Positions 23,349 to 33,672 of a DNA stretch of 64,000 bases are shown in pieces. Source of the DNA: Epinephelus fuscoguttatus (Eukaryota > Chordata > Actinopteri > Perciformes > Serranidae); NCBI RefSeq assembly GCF_011397635.1, contig NC_064753.1:31520322-31584321 (forward strand). The letters are read 5' to 3'. Position 1 is the first letter of the stretch. Each line of letters begins with the position of its first letter. The notes under the pieces were generated by a model that was not told the origin of the DNA, did no database searches, and saw only the letters and a list, made by a program, of their open reading frames with translations. The translations under genes and the position numbers were made by a program.

Positions 23349-24811
23349 GTACAGCTGTTAGAGAGATAGGCCTACAACCCAACATCCTCACAATCAGTAC
23401 AGGCTGAAGAATCTCCCAGAGTTTGTGTGAGGGGACAATGAAATATTACTCAGTGCAACCTCACCCACATGTGGCCCTATATTTTGAAATTTCCTCAACA
23501 ACAAAAGAAGGCTGAAAGATAGTTCATGATTTTAAGTGTGCTTTTGAAATCTTTGTTTCACCACAACCTTCTATGTCAAGATACCGGAAAAAACAAACAG
23601 ATAAAAAACTAGTTTTGTCCCTCACGTTATTGTTCTTTGGCTTCTTTTGTCTCAATGTGAGTCACAGTCAGACTCTAAGTTTTGAATTGTTCCCATAATG
23701 CCGTGGGAGATGTAAACACCAAGCATCAAGTATAATATCGCCTTGTAGTTAGGAATTTAGCTAGCTGACAAATTGGCACCATTAAAAGTACGCTGAATTA
23801 ACTATTAGCAGTTATGGTTTGCAGAGTACCCATTTATGAACCAACAGCTATCGTTGGATTATTTTAATACTGAAAACAAAACAAAACATGGAAATGTAAT
23901 AAATCTCAGGCAAGTTCTGGAGTTATAAAGAAGCATTTTTTTTTTATTCGTGATTTTTGAGTGGATTTATTAACTTTTATTCACCATGGAAGTGAACGTC
24001 ACACAAATCTGTGTGTTGATGTGTTGATGATATCCTGACAGGCACTCAAGGTGCTGTTAATTAGCTCATCACTGTTGAGGTCCACAAGAGGCCCAACACA
24101 GTCTGCAATTACATGCGTGCAGGCATCCTAGACGCCACTTAAGTGATGGCATGGCGATTGTCATGGTGACTGTGTTGATGTTTTACAAATAAACGTGTTT
24201 GGGAATAACAGTTGTTCATTAATCAAGGTAGATCTAAACGCACCAAACTGGAATTGGACTTTATATGGTTTTTATGTGACAAATAAATTCATAGATTGAT
24301 TGATCGATTGAGTGTTCCAGCTTGTTTCAGGGCAATGTTGGGTTGGAGTTATCAAAATGAGGATTACGTTTGGATTGGGATACCACAAATAGTGTGTGAT
24401 TTTTTTTTTCTCTTGTTCTTATTCTTCTTACTGTCAACAAATCCCATGAAAAGACCAAAGCCAACAATATTTTGATTGGTCCGATCAAAGCCTGGTAGGG
24501 CTCCTACATGTCGTAGTGCTCTACTGCCATCTGAAAACTATTAAAAACAGATCAGTTCACTGGGTGACTTTTATTATGAACATGAGAGCTGCAGTTTATT
24601 TTTATTGTAAGTCAGTCCTACACACACTGTCCTGGTGTTGTACATGCTCAGAAAGCAAGTGTGTATTAATCTGTATCTGAAAATAGTCCCCAACAATTAC
24701 ACCCTTCACTGTCCTGCTGTATGAGTAAAGTTTGCTAGAAATGTCAGTGCCCATTTGCCACAGGAAATTAGCCTTTTAGAAAATGATTGCCAGCCTTATC
24801 TTATACACAAC
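22791..24811. other. No gene; CA microsatellite inside
   Basis: Apart from the CA microsatellite and a T-run at 23936-23945, this stretch is unassigned. Confidence 0.45.
23288..23345. repeat. Microsatellite (AC)n
   Basis: About 27 CA units. The Cys-Val repeat on the minus-strand translation is an artefact of this run. Confidence 0.97.
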
Positions 24812-25001
24812 CAGTAGTGTAGTGGAGGGTATACTCAGGTATACGGGGTATACCCACTTCTTTTTCTATCCAGTTACAGTATACCCACCTATCAGCTAAA
24901 AAGCCATTGTAATACATAGGAGAGTATGCCCCCTTCCTCATCAGTAACCTACCTATCTACCTAGCAGTACACCCACCTCATCAATTACCACTACACCACT
25001 G
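24812..25001. mobile_element. Short MITE with 14-bp terminal inverted repeats
   Basis: The left end CAGTAGTGTAGTGG and right end CCACTACACCACTG match in inverted orientation at 13 of 14 positions. The 190-bp interior holds repeated gtatac / ataccc motifs and no ORF. It is a compact non-autonomous DNA element. Confidence 0.75.
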
Positions 25002-25877
25002 TACACAACACTATCATCACAAAAATGTTTGCATTGTAAGTTTCTGCAAACCATCGATATCTTACATTTGTACATTATTTTGAAGCGGAGACTTTACATT
25101 TCTCAACTAGATCTCACCATAACAAGGTGCGGTTAGGTTTAGGCACAAAACCCTCTTGTTTGTGGTTAGGAGACGATCATGTTTTGGCTAAAACACCCAG
25201 GTGTGGTGCCACAGATGTAGCTGGGAAAAAACAGCTGATGTTGTTTGTTGGTTTTGAACCCTTTTCTTCAGCTTGGCAGGTGTCTTGCCTGGGTGACACA
25301 CCATCCACAGTCCCCTCCACTTCCTGATGACAAAGTCAGCTGATATATTTCGCCAGTTTATAAACTCTGATTTTATACATACAAATGAAACAAAATGAAA
25401 ATGATGGAATGAATGTGATGCAGGCCTGTTTGTTGTAACCTTTTCTCCTGGCAACTGGGACGCCTTTACAACAGGTCGCATCTTATTTAATCTCACATTA
25501 CTGCTTTTGTTGTTTGTATTTTTTTCTCTCTAGCTGTTTGTAATGCTTCATTGGTTGCTCTCAAATAGGATTGGCAGTGACAAATCTCTTTTTAAAAGAA
25601 AATTAGGTGGAAACACTACGTTTTGCATGACTGCATATTAATAGGTTGGTGTGTAAAGAGAAGAAACATGACAGGGACAGGGAGAGGTTGCGTTACTGGA
25701 TTCTCATTGACTGACAACACTGGTCCTGGTGAAGATTTAAAGCAGATGCTAACATGCTCACCATTTTCATTTTGTAGCATGTTTACGTTTGCTTAACACA
25801 AGGTACAATTGAAGCTGATGGGAATGTCGTTATTTTTGCAGGTATTAGGTCATAAAATGAAAGAATTTCAGGGCTTT
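25002..25877. other. No gene; fragment of the ggttaggtttaggcac repeat
   Basis: The segment 25020-25260 shares motifs (gttaggtttaggcacaaaac, ttttggctaaaacaccc) with the dispersed family at 11880 and 16080. The rest is unassigned. Confidence 0.4.
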
Positions 25878-26005
25878 TGTCTTTATGATAGAAAAGCTGC
25901 AAAGTGAGAGGAAAGTGTAGAGAGAGAACGCAGCAGAGCGCCGCAGGTTGAAAGGACTGAGTTTACATAGGGCGCACGTTCTACCTGGTGAGCTAGGTCA
26001 CCCTG
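25878..26005 (-). mobile_element. tRNA-derived SINE, degraded
   Basis: On the minus strand it opens with gggtgacctagctcaccagg and tagaacgtgcgcc, an A-box-bearing tRNA-like head. It then shows ctgcggcgctctgctgcg and a tail with ctatcataaagacaaaagcc. The B box is degraded, so internal promoter activity is unlikely. Confidence 0.65.
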
Positions 26006-26850
26006 ACACAAAGACATTTAAACTTGATAGCACTGGATCCATCTAGTGACCATGAATGTGCTAGATTTCATGGCAATCCCTCCAAGAGTTATTGAGATAT
26101 TTTAATAACATACAAATATGTCAAACACATGGTGACTCAAGAGGAAAAGTCAGTCAGGCTGGGAATGACAATGTTTTGAGTGTTTGTACAGAATGTTGTG
26201 TTTTTGTGCCAATCCATTAAGTCGATGTTGAGATATTTTATGAATAAGTAAAAAACTTTAATACCTGTAGCAGCTTTCATGGCACTACATTTAATAGTTG
26301 TCAAGATATTTCAGTCTGAAGCGGTGGACCATTGTGCTGCAATAGCTGCGTTTAGGTGTAGGTTGTTCATGCATGCAGTGAATCTCCTTTGACAGGGCTG
26401 TGTCCCTGAGTGACAGGTCAGGCATATGTAGGAAGACCGTGGGGGCTCGGTCGGGGCTCTCAGGCCAGGTCGCGGGATGCACAGAGGGGTCATTTGCAGT
26501 AATGATGGACAGGCCGGCTCAGAGCCGCCCGAGGCTGTCTGCCACAGCACATGAGCAGAAAGACAACTTTCTCCTCACATCTTGGCCTGTCATTCTGTCT
26601 GTGTTCGTTCCCCTCGTGTTTGTCACAGAAGTGCCCGAACAACACATTCATACACACACCGACACAAACACGTAACAAGTGTTACTTTCTTTTTATTGTT
26701 GTTTTATCTTTGGCAGTGTTCTTGTTTTGCTTACAGCTGTGGGAATAAGTTTCCTCTGGCAGCATTTGTTCTTACAGCAGAGGTTTCACTTCACCTGTCA
26801 CTGTGGGTTTTTGATAATATAAACAACCTGTAAAACTAGAAAATATTTAG
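26006..26850. other. No gene; short dispersed repeat traces
   Basis: Pieces such as atttcatggcaatccctcc followed by agttattgagatatttta (26075-26105), and a relative at 34700-34750, are common fish repeat debris. A GC-richer part at 26400-26560 has no identifiable exon. Confidence 0.4.
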
Positions 26851-26854
26851 TTAA

Positions 26855-27474
26855 AGGTCCAGTGTGTAGGATTTAAAGGGATAGTGCACCCAACATGAAA
26901 ATTCAGCCATTATCTACTCACCCATATGCCAATGAAGGCTCAGGTGAAGTTTTAGAGTCCTCACAAAACTTGCAGAGATCCAAGGGGAGAGGGGGTAGCA
27001 ACACAACTTCACCTAATGGAGGCTGACGGCGCCCCAGATTCAAACATCCAAAAACACATAATTGAAAGCACAAAATATCTCCATACTGCTTGTCCATAGT
27101 GATCCAAGTGTTCTGAAGCCCCCACGTAAAAAGCTGTTTGGAAAAATGTCATTTGAACTCTGTTTTTAGCCTCATTGTAGCCTGTAGCTCTAACTGCCTC
27201 TCTGTGCACCGCGCTCACGTGTGCGCGCTTGCGCGAGACCGTGAGACATGGGTACCGCGTTCATGCGTGTTCACGTGCTTTCGCTGGTCTCGCGCGAGAG
27301 CGAGTTGTGTTGCTACCCCCTCTCCCCTTGGATCTCCACAAGTGTTGTGAGGACTCTAAAACTTCACCTGAGCCTCCATCGGCATATGGGTGAGTAGATA
27401 TGCTCGTTACATGGGAGAAGTTTCAGTTCTGTAACCCCAAAGCTAGATGCCATTAAATCCTACACACTGGCCCT
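26855..27474. mobile_element. TTAA-flanked TIR element (AGGTCCAGTGTGTAGG family), copy 1, with nested element
   Basis: TTAA at 26851-26854 and 27475-27478 flanks ends reading AGGTCCAGTGTGTAGGATT and its inverse. Immediately inside, at 26873-26876, another TTAA precedes AGGGATAGTGCACCC, the start of a second element. Its long inverted arms (about 120 bp) can be followed to 27400, where the right end is truncated. The core at 27195-27300 is CpG-rich with short inverted pieces (gcgcgagacc / ggtctcgcgc). No transposase. TTAA targets suggest Kolobok or piggyBac mobilisation. Confidence 0.75.
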
Positions 27475-27786
27475 TTAAAACTATAAGTCACACCCCTTTA
27501 CCCAGGCAAAGCCTGATATTTTGTTCCCATGTGGAAAAAAAAAAGAAAATCATTTAAAAACATAAAAATAATATTTCTGATAATAAATACTTTTGTCAGG
27601 TTTTGTAAATATATATTAATTCTAAACAAAGATATAATGAAAATTATTTTATTTCAATATTAAGACTGTTTTCACATTTTTTCTGCCTGATTTTTCCTGA
27701 TACCCAATTACAATAATATTGTACCCAGTAATTATTACATAGCTGCCTAGTAATTAAAAAAAAATATATTTCTAAGCCCCTCCTAA

Positions 27787-28490
27787 AGGTCCAGTGTGTA
27801 GGACTTACTGGCATCTAGTGGTGAGGTTACAGAACTGAGACTTCTCACATGTCACAAGCATGTAGGAGAACTGTGGTGGCTGATGCAAAAATGTGAATGG
27901 CCCTATCCAGAGCCAGTGTTTGTTTTGTGCCACCTGGGCCACTGTAGCATAACACAGGAGACTCTGTGGGAGAGGACCTGCTCTATAAGTAGATATAAAT
28001 GGCTCATTCTGAGGTAACATTCATGATAAGTTTTTAACAGGCAGTCTTAGAGAGCCTGTCCAGTTACAGCATCGCAGCTTGATTCGGTAACCTCTCTCAT
28101 CCAAAATAATTGGTGTCAAAGAGCACATTTCCATGCAGCCTAGATTTGAACAGGCTGCTCTAAGTCAAGCCAATGAGATCATCAGAGACTCCTCTCATGA
28201 TCTGCATACAGAGTACGAGCTGCTGCCCTCTGGTAGGAGATTTACTGTGCCTTGTTGCAGATTAAACAGATTTAAAAATTCATTCATACGTATGTCTTTA
28301 AAGCTTTTAAATAATGGCAGATGAAGCCAGAACTGGCATTGGGTTATGATGATTTGCTGATTTGCATTTTTGTAGAGGTTTTTTTTATTTAATGTTATTT
28401 ACTTTATTATCTTTTTGTGTTTTTGTGTTTTTCTGTTATTGCTAGTACATTTTTGCAAATAGACACCCCTAAATCAAACACACTGGACCT
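27787..28490. mobile_element. TTAA-type TIR element, copy 2, containing a LINE tail
   Basis: The ends AGGTCCAGTGTGTAGGAC and its partner cacactggacct match the element at 26855. The right flank is TTAA and the left is CTAA, one base mutated. The interior carries a LINE fragment (28085-28325) in plus orientation, a nested insertion. Confidence 0.75.
28085..28325 (+). pseudogene. LINE C-terminal fragment (L2/CR1-like)
   Basis: The frame at 28133-28324 reads ANEIIRDSSHDLHTEYELLP, then SGRRFTVPCCRLNRFKNSFI, then SLKLLNN. This is the conserved C-terminal signature of fish L2/CR1-like non-LTR retrotransposons. The RT and endonuclease domains are absent. The sequence downstream is AT-rich 3' UTR-like DNA. 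Confidence 0.75.
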
Positions 28491-28494
28491 TTAA

Positions 28495-31464
28495 ACACTA
28501 AGATGCTAACCCCTGATGTCCTGACCTTTGGTCTTCTTGCCTTGTACTCTCATACCCAGTAGGTTTTTATTGATTCACTGTTTTAGGACTAGATTGTTTC
28601 ATCTAGTCCTAAAACAGAACTATGCACTTAATAATTACAAATAACTTGCGGGCTATAACCCACCAGACTGAATAGATAACTGTTGCTGAAACTTGAGCAT
28701 GTGTGTATGCGTATCTGCATTCGTGTGTGCGTGCTGTCTCCATCCTGTCAATGAGTGCCATTCCAAATTACACAGTGCTAATGGACGTCATGCCCACCTC
28801 ACTTTAGTTCGTCAACAGCTGCTGCACGCCTGAGCAATCAGACACTGAGCAGGAATCCACCTGACAGTTTCATTCTCACATTTATAAATGCTTTTAACCA
28901 ATTTCTGGCATGGAAATAGGAATTTTTGAAGGTCCATCAGAGGCTGAAGTTTATTTTAATGGTAGTGATCTTCTCTTGGAATCTCATATAGGTTAAGGTT
29001 AACAAGGAACATTTTCTCCATACTGCGATTTTAAACTCTGGGGCAAAATATGTGAACTAAAAATGTGATTATGCGGACATTATTAGGAAATATTGTACTG
29101 ATCTTGGTTCGGAAAACAGTTGATCTGCTCAGCTATTTTCTCAAATTGCCTCCTCATGAACAGTTGTCCTTTGTGTGTCAATATGCAAAGCAATAACTGC
29201 AACAATTTCAGTGAAACGTGCAATTTAAAATCAACAGGACAGATTTAGGCATGGCTGTGTGTCCATGTGGTCAATGCATGTGTGCATCAAGAGACAACAC
29301 ATGAAAAAAGTTTATAATTAATGCATTTATACAGTGCCATTATGACATTTACATTCCCAGTGATTTTTTTGTGCTGTGTAAATATGTCTTCTGTAAAAGC
29401 ATTGCTCATTATCATTCACTTAGTTTAAATATTTTGATGACCGACAGTGCTGTGCTAGTGGATAATTAGTCCATCTACTACTCCAAAGATGCATAGTGCT
29501 GATCAGTTTTTAAAATGTAACATATAGCAAATTAATATCCTTTGACACATGAACAGTTAAGTGGTGTAAGCAGAGTCATTTTTCAAATGAAAAGGCTTAT
29601 GTGTGTGTGCAGCCTGACACATTTTAAGTCAATACTCAACTGAAGTTGCTTTTAAATAACATAAATATATATATAAATAATTGTTTTTATCCCTTTGTGT
29701 GATATTTATTATGGAAAACAGCTGTTATTTAATACCACACATGCACGTGAAAAAGAAAATCAGATGGGATAATCTTACCTGCATTTGCACTGTTATGGAC
29801 CATACAGCTGTTGTGCAGACAGAGGTTGATAACAGGAAAACAATCCAGTGTGGAAGTGCTGAAGTACAATCCAATTAAAAATCCTCCAGTGAAGAAGAAA
29901 GTGGAGTCCTCTCATCATTCATTCTCCTGAGAAGCACACATTAAGCGCAAAGCCTCTCACACACTCCAGCTCTCTGTCCTAATGATTCAGCCTCTCCCTC
30001 CTCCTCCTCCACTGTCTCTCTCTCGTTGTGTGGAGCACTGAACCTCCAGTCCCTTACTCCACCGCTCCCCCTCCCCGCTCCTTCCCTCAACCTCTGAATG
30101 GCTTTCCGTCCTTATCACATGCACATGCACTCCCCTAAGAGCTTCAAGGTAAAGTCCACGGCAGCTCCTTTCTCATTTTTTTCCTCCCACGTTTGCCCTC
30201 TGATGTGACTCCCCCACCTCCTCTCATCTTCTTCTCCTTGTTCCTCAAACATCTCTCGTGCTTTGTTTGTTACATCCTCCACTCTTGAACTCTTGATTTC
30301 ACTCCACCCTTAATCATACTCATTTTACTCCCTACTTTGTCCTCAAACTAATTTTAGCAGCTTTTCTTTGCTCTAAACCTTCATTCTCTGTGCCTTTCAT
30401 GTGTCCAATTTGATGACAGTGTTAGTTCTACCCTTCCCTTGGATGCTGTAAAAACGACAAAGAATGAATGAAAGGAGATGCAGATAAAAAAAATAACAGA
30501 GCCGGAAAGAGATACTACGTTGCACTAATGAGAGGTGACCGTATTACAGTATGAGATGGGGTAGAATGCATCCATCCTCTCTTGGGCATTTGTCCGGTTT
30601 TGCCCCCAGTGGCCTTGGCCCATGTACACAGTTTTGATCATGCCTGGCACGCGGCTTACATCCCGTCCTCTTTATTGCCCCCGGGGAGCAGACACCACAG
30701 CACTCAAGTGAGACCGCCTCCTCTTAGATATGATTTGAAACACTGGACAACACGTTGCAGGACATGTCACTGATTTGCCCTTGCCTTGACACCACCTCTG
30801 CATACAAAAATCTCTCTGAGATTCATCGGAGAGGACATTGAAACTGAAGTGTAAATTGAAGCTCGCATTCCAAATATGAATGCTGACGAAATGTTGATGA
30901 GGCCGGAGTGAAGGATGAAAACAGTAATGTACATGCTGAGCACTGTTATGTAACTTAATCCTCAAGGGTTTTGTGAACCTGCCAAATAAATAACTATAGG
31001 GCATTTTCCATGTTATAGTATGGGTCATATTGTATATCTGATTCTGCCCTCCAACAATCTGGCTTCTGGGTGATTACATGTGAGCTCCCAATAGCCTGAG
31101 TGACAGGTCTTGTAATGCTACAACACGTAATAGATACACATATTTACAGCCTGCGGTCAAGTATTGTGATAAGCTCTGGAAAAGTCATGCTGTGAATAAC
31201 AAGGCAGGCTTCACCTGTATTTACACCATGGTCTTGGTGGTTGATTCTGATTGGCTGCAGGGCGTCCATTTATTTCTGATAATGGACACTTGCTAAGTAC
31301 TTCCAGTAAAACCATGTGTTAATTTCTGAGCATGCCTTGGAGCTTGAATCAGGTCGGGTTCACCCCAATTTCCTGATGTTAGATTTTGTTAGAGCATTCT
31401 TTTTCTATAAGGATAAACAAACATATTTAGTTTCACTCTGCTTGGCTTTTTGCTGCTTTATCTC
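28495..31464. other. No gene confirmed; pyrimidine-rich block and a minus-strand splice-donor-like site
   Basis: A perfect hairpin lies at 28578-28617. At 29775-29782 the minus strand shows a strong donor (CAG followed by gtaaga), and 29940-30120 is C/T-rich, so a noncoding 5' exon of a minus-strand gene is possible but unproven. No coding exon is visible. Confidence 0.35.
28578..28617. repeat. Perfect 17-bp stem hairpin
   Basis: CTGTTTTAGGACTAGAT is followed by the 6-base loop tgtttc and the exact inverse ATCTAGTCCTAAAACAG. It does not coincide with any recognised element end. Confidence 0.85.
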
Positions 31465-31599
31465 CTCTGAGTGCCCAGAGCACACTCTACTGCTCAGAGA
31501 GTGTGGTGCTCTGAATAACCAAATGGCACTATATTCCAGCAGTGCTATTAACAAACCAAATGGTCCAGTTTGTGCCAGAGTGCCTTCTGGCACTCAGAG
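31465..31599. mobile_element. Short inverted-repeat element (CTCTGAGTGCC ends)
   Basis: The 11-bp ends CTCTGAGTGCC and GGCACTCAGAG are perfectly inverted around a 113-bp interior with further gtgccagag-type motifs. The overlapping 121-codon open frame shows no family signature and is best explained by this repeat. Confidence 0.5.
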
Positions 31600-31745
31600 T
31601 GACTATTTACAGACACAACCCATGTCACAAATTCCTGTTACTACAGTGAAAAAACTCAAGTTAAGTGGAAATGGGTTTTAGGCTCAAAACTGCTGCTTTG
31701 GTACGGGCTTGGACAGAAACTAAGGTGGTTTGTGTCAGGTCGGGA

Positions 31746-33033
31746 CCAGAGTTGGGTATAACGCGTTACAAAGTAACGCGTTAGAGTACTTTGATTACTT
31801 TTTGCAGTAACGAGTAACCTAACACGTTAGTTTGCTGTTTGAGTAATCAAATAAGTACATTTTCAAATAAGACATCAGTTACTTCCGTTACTTTTAGAAC
31901 GCTGGTCCTTCAGCTCCGAAACAGCAACGGCTGTCGTTTGGTTCTAATAACGGAGATAACGTTAAACCTATCAGTCTGAAAGAAGCCACGGAGCTTGTGG
32001 CTCGCTACGTGGTCGGAGAAATGCTGCCGTTGTCTACGGTGGAGTCTCAATAGGTGGAGTAGGACTTGCTGACAGACATATTTCAGACTCAGGACTTGCA
32101 TTATGCCTGGTACACGCTACATGCTGGTACTCACCAATTATCCCCGGTCGTCTTTCACGGCGTGTGTGGTGTCATCGGGTTATTCTTGTCCTATTTTTAT
32201 CACTTTTACTATTATTTGAGTCAGTGTGTCTGTTCATGTGCCAGCCGACATGTTGTTGTAGTCACCTAAAAGCGTCAGCAGATGGCAGGAGCTTCATTTG
32301 AAGCACCGTATGTAAACATCAAGTTACTGTATCCTCCACAACCAAATTCCTACAAATGTTTCAGAATAAAAGCCTATTTAGAAAATGGAGGGATTCTCTC
32401 AGCTGAGGTTATAAGGGGCTTTTAATTTGAAACAAGTGTTGAGTTTGAAATGACGGTACGATATGTTAACTTTACAAAGACAGCGGAGCGGATAAAAAGT
32501 AAATATATAAACACACAGAGGGATTAATAAATAACGGACCGTCTATAATGTAGTCTGTTTCAAATGAAGCTGGGAGCCTCTGCAGTTGTGGTGAGTAAAA
32601 GCCCTGCCGCTATTTGTTAATGTTATTACTTTATGTCCAACCGTGAGGATGTACCATTGTTTGCTAGCTTGATGCTAATGACAGGAACGTTAACTCAGCG
32701 GGTTGACAAAGTGCCTCTGCTGTTTCACACCATCATTTCCCCCTTTTACTCTGTGTGGTAACATCCCTAGAGGAAATATGGTATAATAATATAATAGGGC
32801 AAGTGGTCCATAACTTTAATTTTGGAGACAAAAAAATGTAGGCTTAGCGCCCTGTGGTCCATTGTCCAATAGGAAATGTAGAATACTCAAAAGTACTTTA
32901 AAAGTGCTTGAGTTACTTTTCTCAGGGAGTAACGTTGGAAGTACTTTTAGAGTAATTAGTTACTTTACTCAGGGAGTATCACAGTAAAGTAACTGTTTTT
33001 TAAAAAAGTAATGCAGTAATGTGCAATTTGGGG
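31746..33033. mobile_element. hAT-like non-autonomous element (AACGCGTTAC ends)
   Basis: The left end reads cagagttgggtataacgcgt followed by tacaaagtaacgcgtt, and the right end (32915-33020) has the expected run of ttacttt / aagtaatgcagtaatg pieces. This head is very common in fish and I assign it to hAT-like elements by resemblance. The interior has no transposase ORF. A SINE abuts the right end. Confidence 0.55.
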
Positions 33034-33150
33034 TTCAGTATCTTGCTGAAGGATACTTCGACATGCAGCTTGGTGGAGCCTGGGATGGAACCGCTGATCT
33101 TTCAATTGGTGGACAACCTGCTCAACCTCTGAGCCACAGCCGCTGTGGCC
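33034..33150 (-). mobile_element. tRNA-derived SINE, minus orientation
   Basis: On the minus strand the head reads ctgtggctcagaggttgagc, followed by gttgtccaccaattgaaag and a B-box-like ggttccatccc. The tail gctgaacccc-type end (gcaagatactgaacccc) is typical. It is the same family as the partial copy at 63925-64000. Confidence 0.75.
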
Positions 33151-33466
33151 TTGCAGTTGAACATACTGTTTAATTATATTTTCTGTTTGTCAACAATAGG
33201 CAATCTTAGTGACTTTAAATCTTGTTAGCGTAACGTTAGCTCTATGGTTCACAGCTGAGGCAAAGGCTTTTATGAGCTGAGCGTACTAGAAATATCACCC
33301 ATTACCAAGTCATATCTAAGGTTTGTCCTATTTACTGGAGCAGTGGACATTTCCATTGGACTAGAACCTCATGTGATGGTAATTGGTCACTTTCAGGTGT
33401 TACCAGGGAAACCAAGTATTGGCTTGTGAAAAACTTTGGATATTGATTGCAAAACACTAAAATACG
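33151..33466. other. No gene recognised
   Basis: Unassigned DNA between a SINE and an RTE tail. Short motifs only. Confidence 0.4.
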
Positions 33467-33672
33467 GGCACGTCCCACTGGTAGGAGGCCCCGGGGAAGA
33501 CCCAGGACACACTGGAGGGATTACATATCTCATCTGGCCTGGGATCGCCTTGGGGTCCCCCAGGAGGACCTGGAAAGCATTGCTGGAGAGAGGGACGTCT
33601 GGGGTGCTTAGGCCTGCTGCCCCTACGACCTAACCCCAGATAAGTGGATGAAAATGGATGGATGGATGGAAC
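33467..33672 (+). mobile_element. RTE-type (Rex3-like) LINE 3' end
   Basis: The sequence reads as the C-terminal tail of an RTE-like retrotransposon: cacgtcccactggtaggagg, then a frame with RPRGRPR-like and LGVPQE-like counterparts (decayed), gaccctaacc-type end and a (GGAT)n tail at 33651-33670. It is 5'-truncated. A copy in the opposite orientation is at 43994-44290. Confidence 0.65.

Noticed and set aside
31316..31681. 121-codon plus-strand frame
   Set aside because: It overlaps a short inverted-repeat element and shows no domain or splice context.
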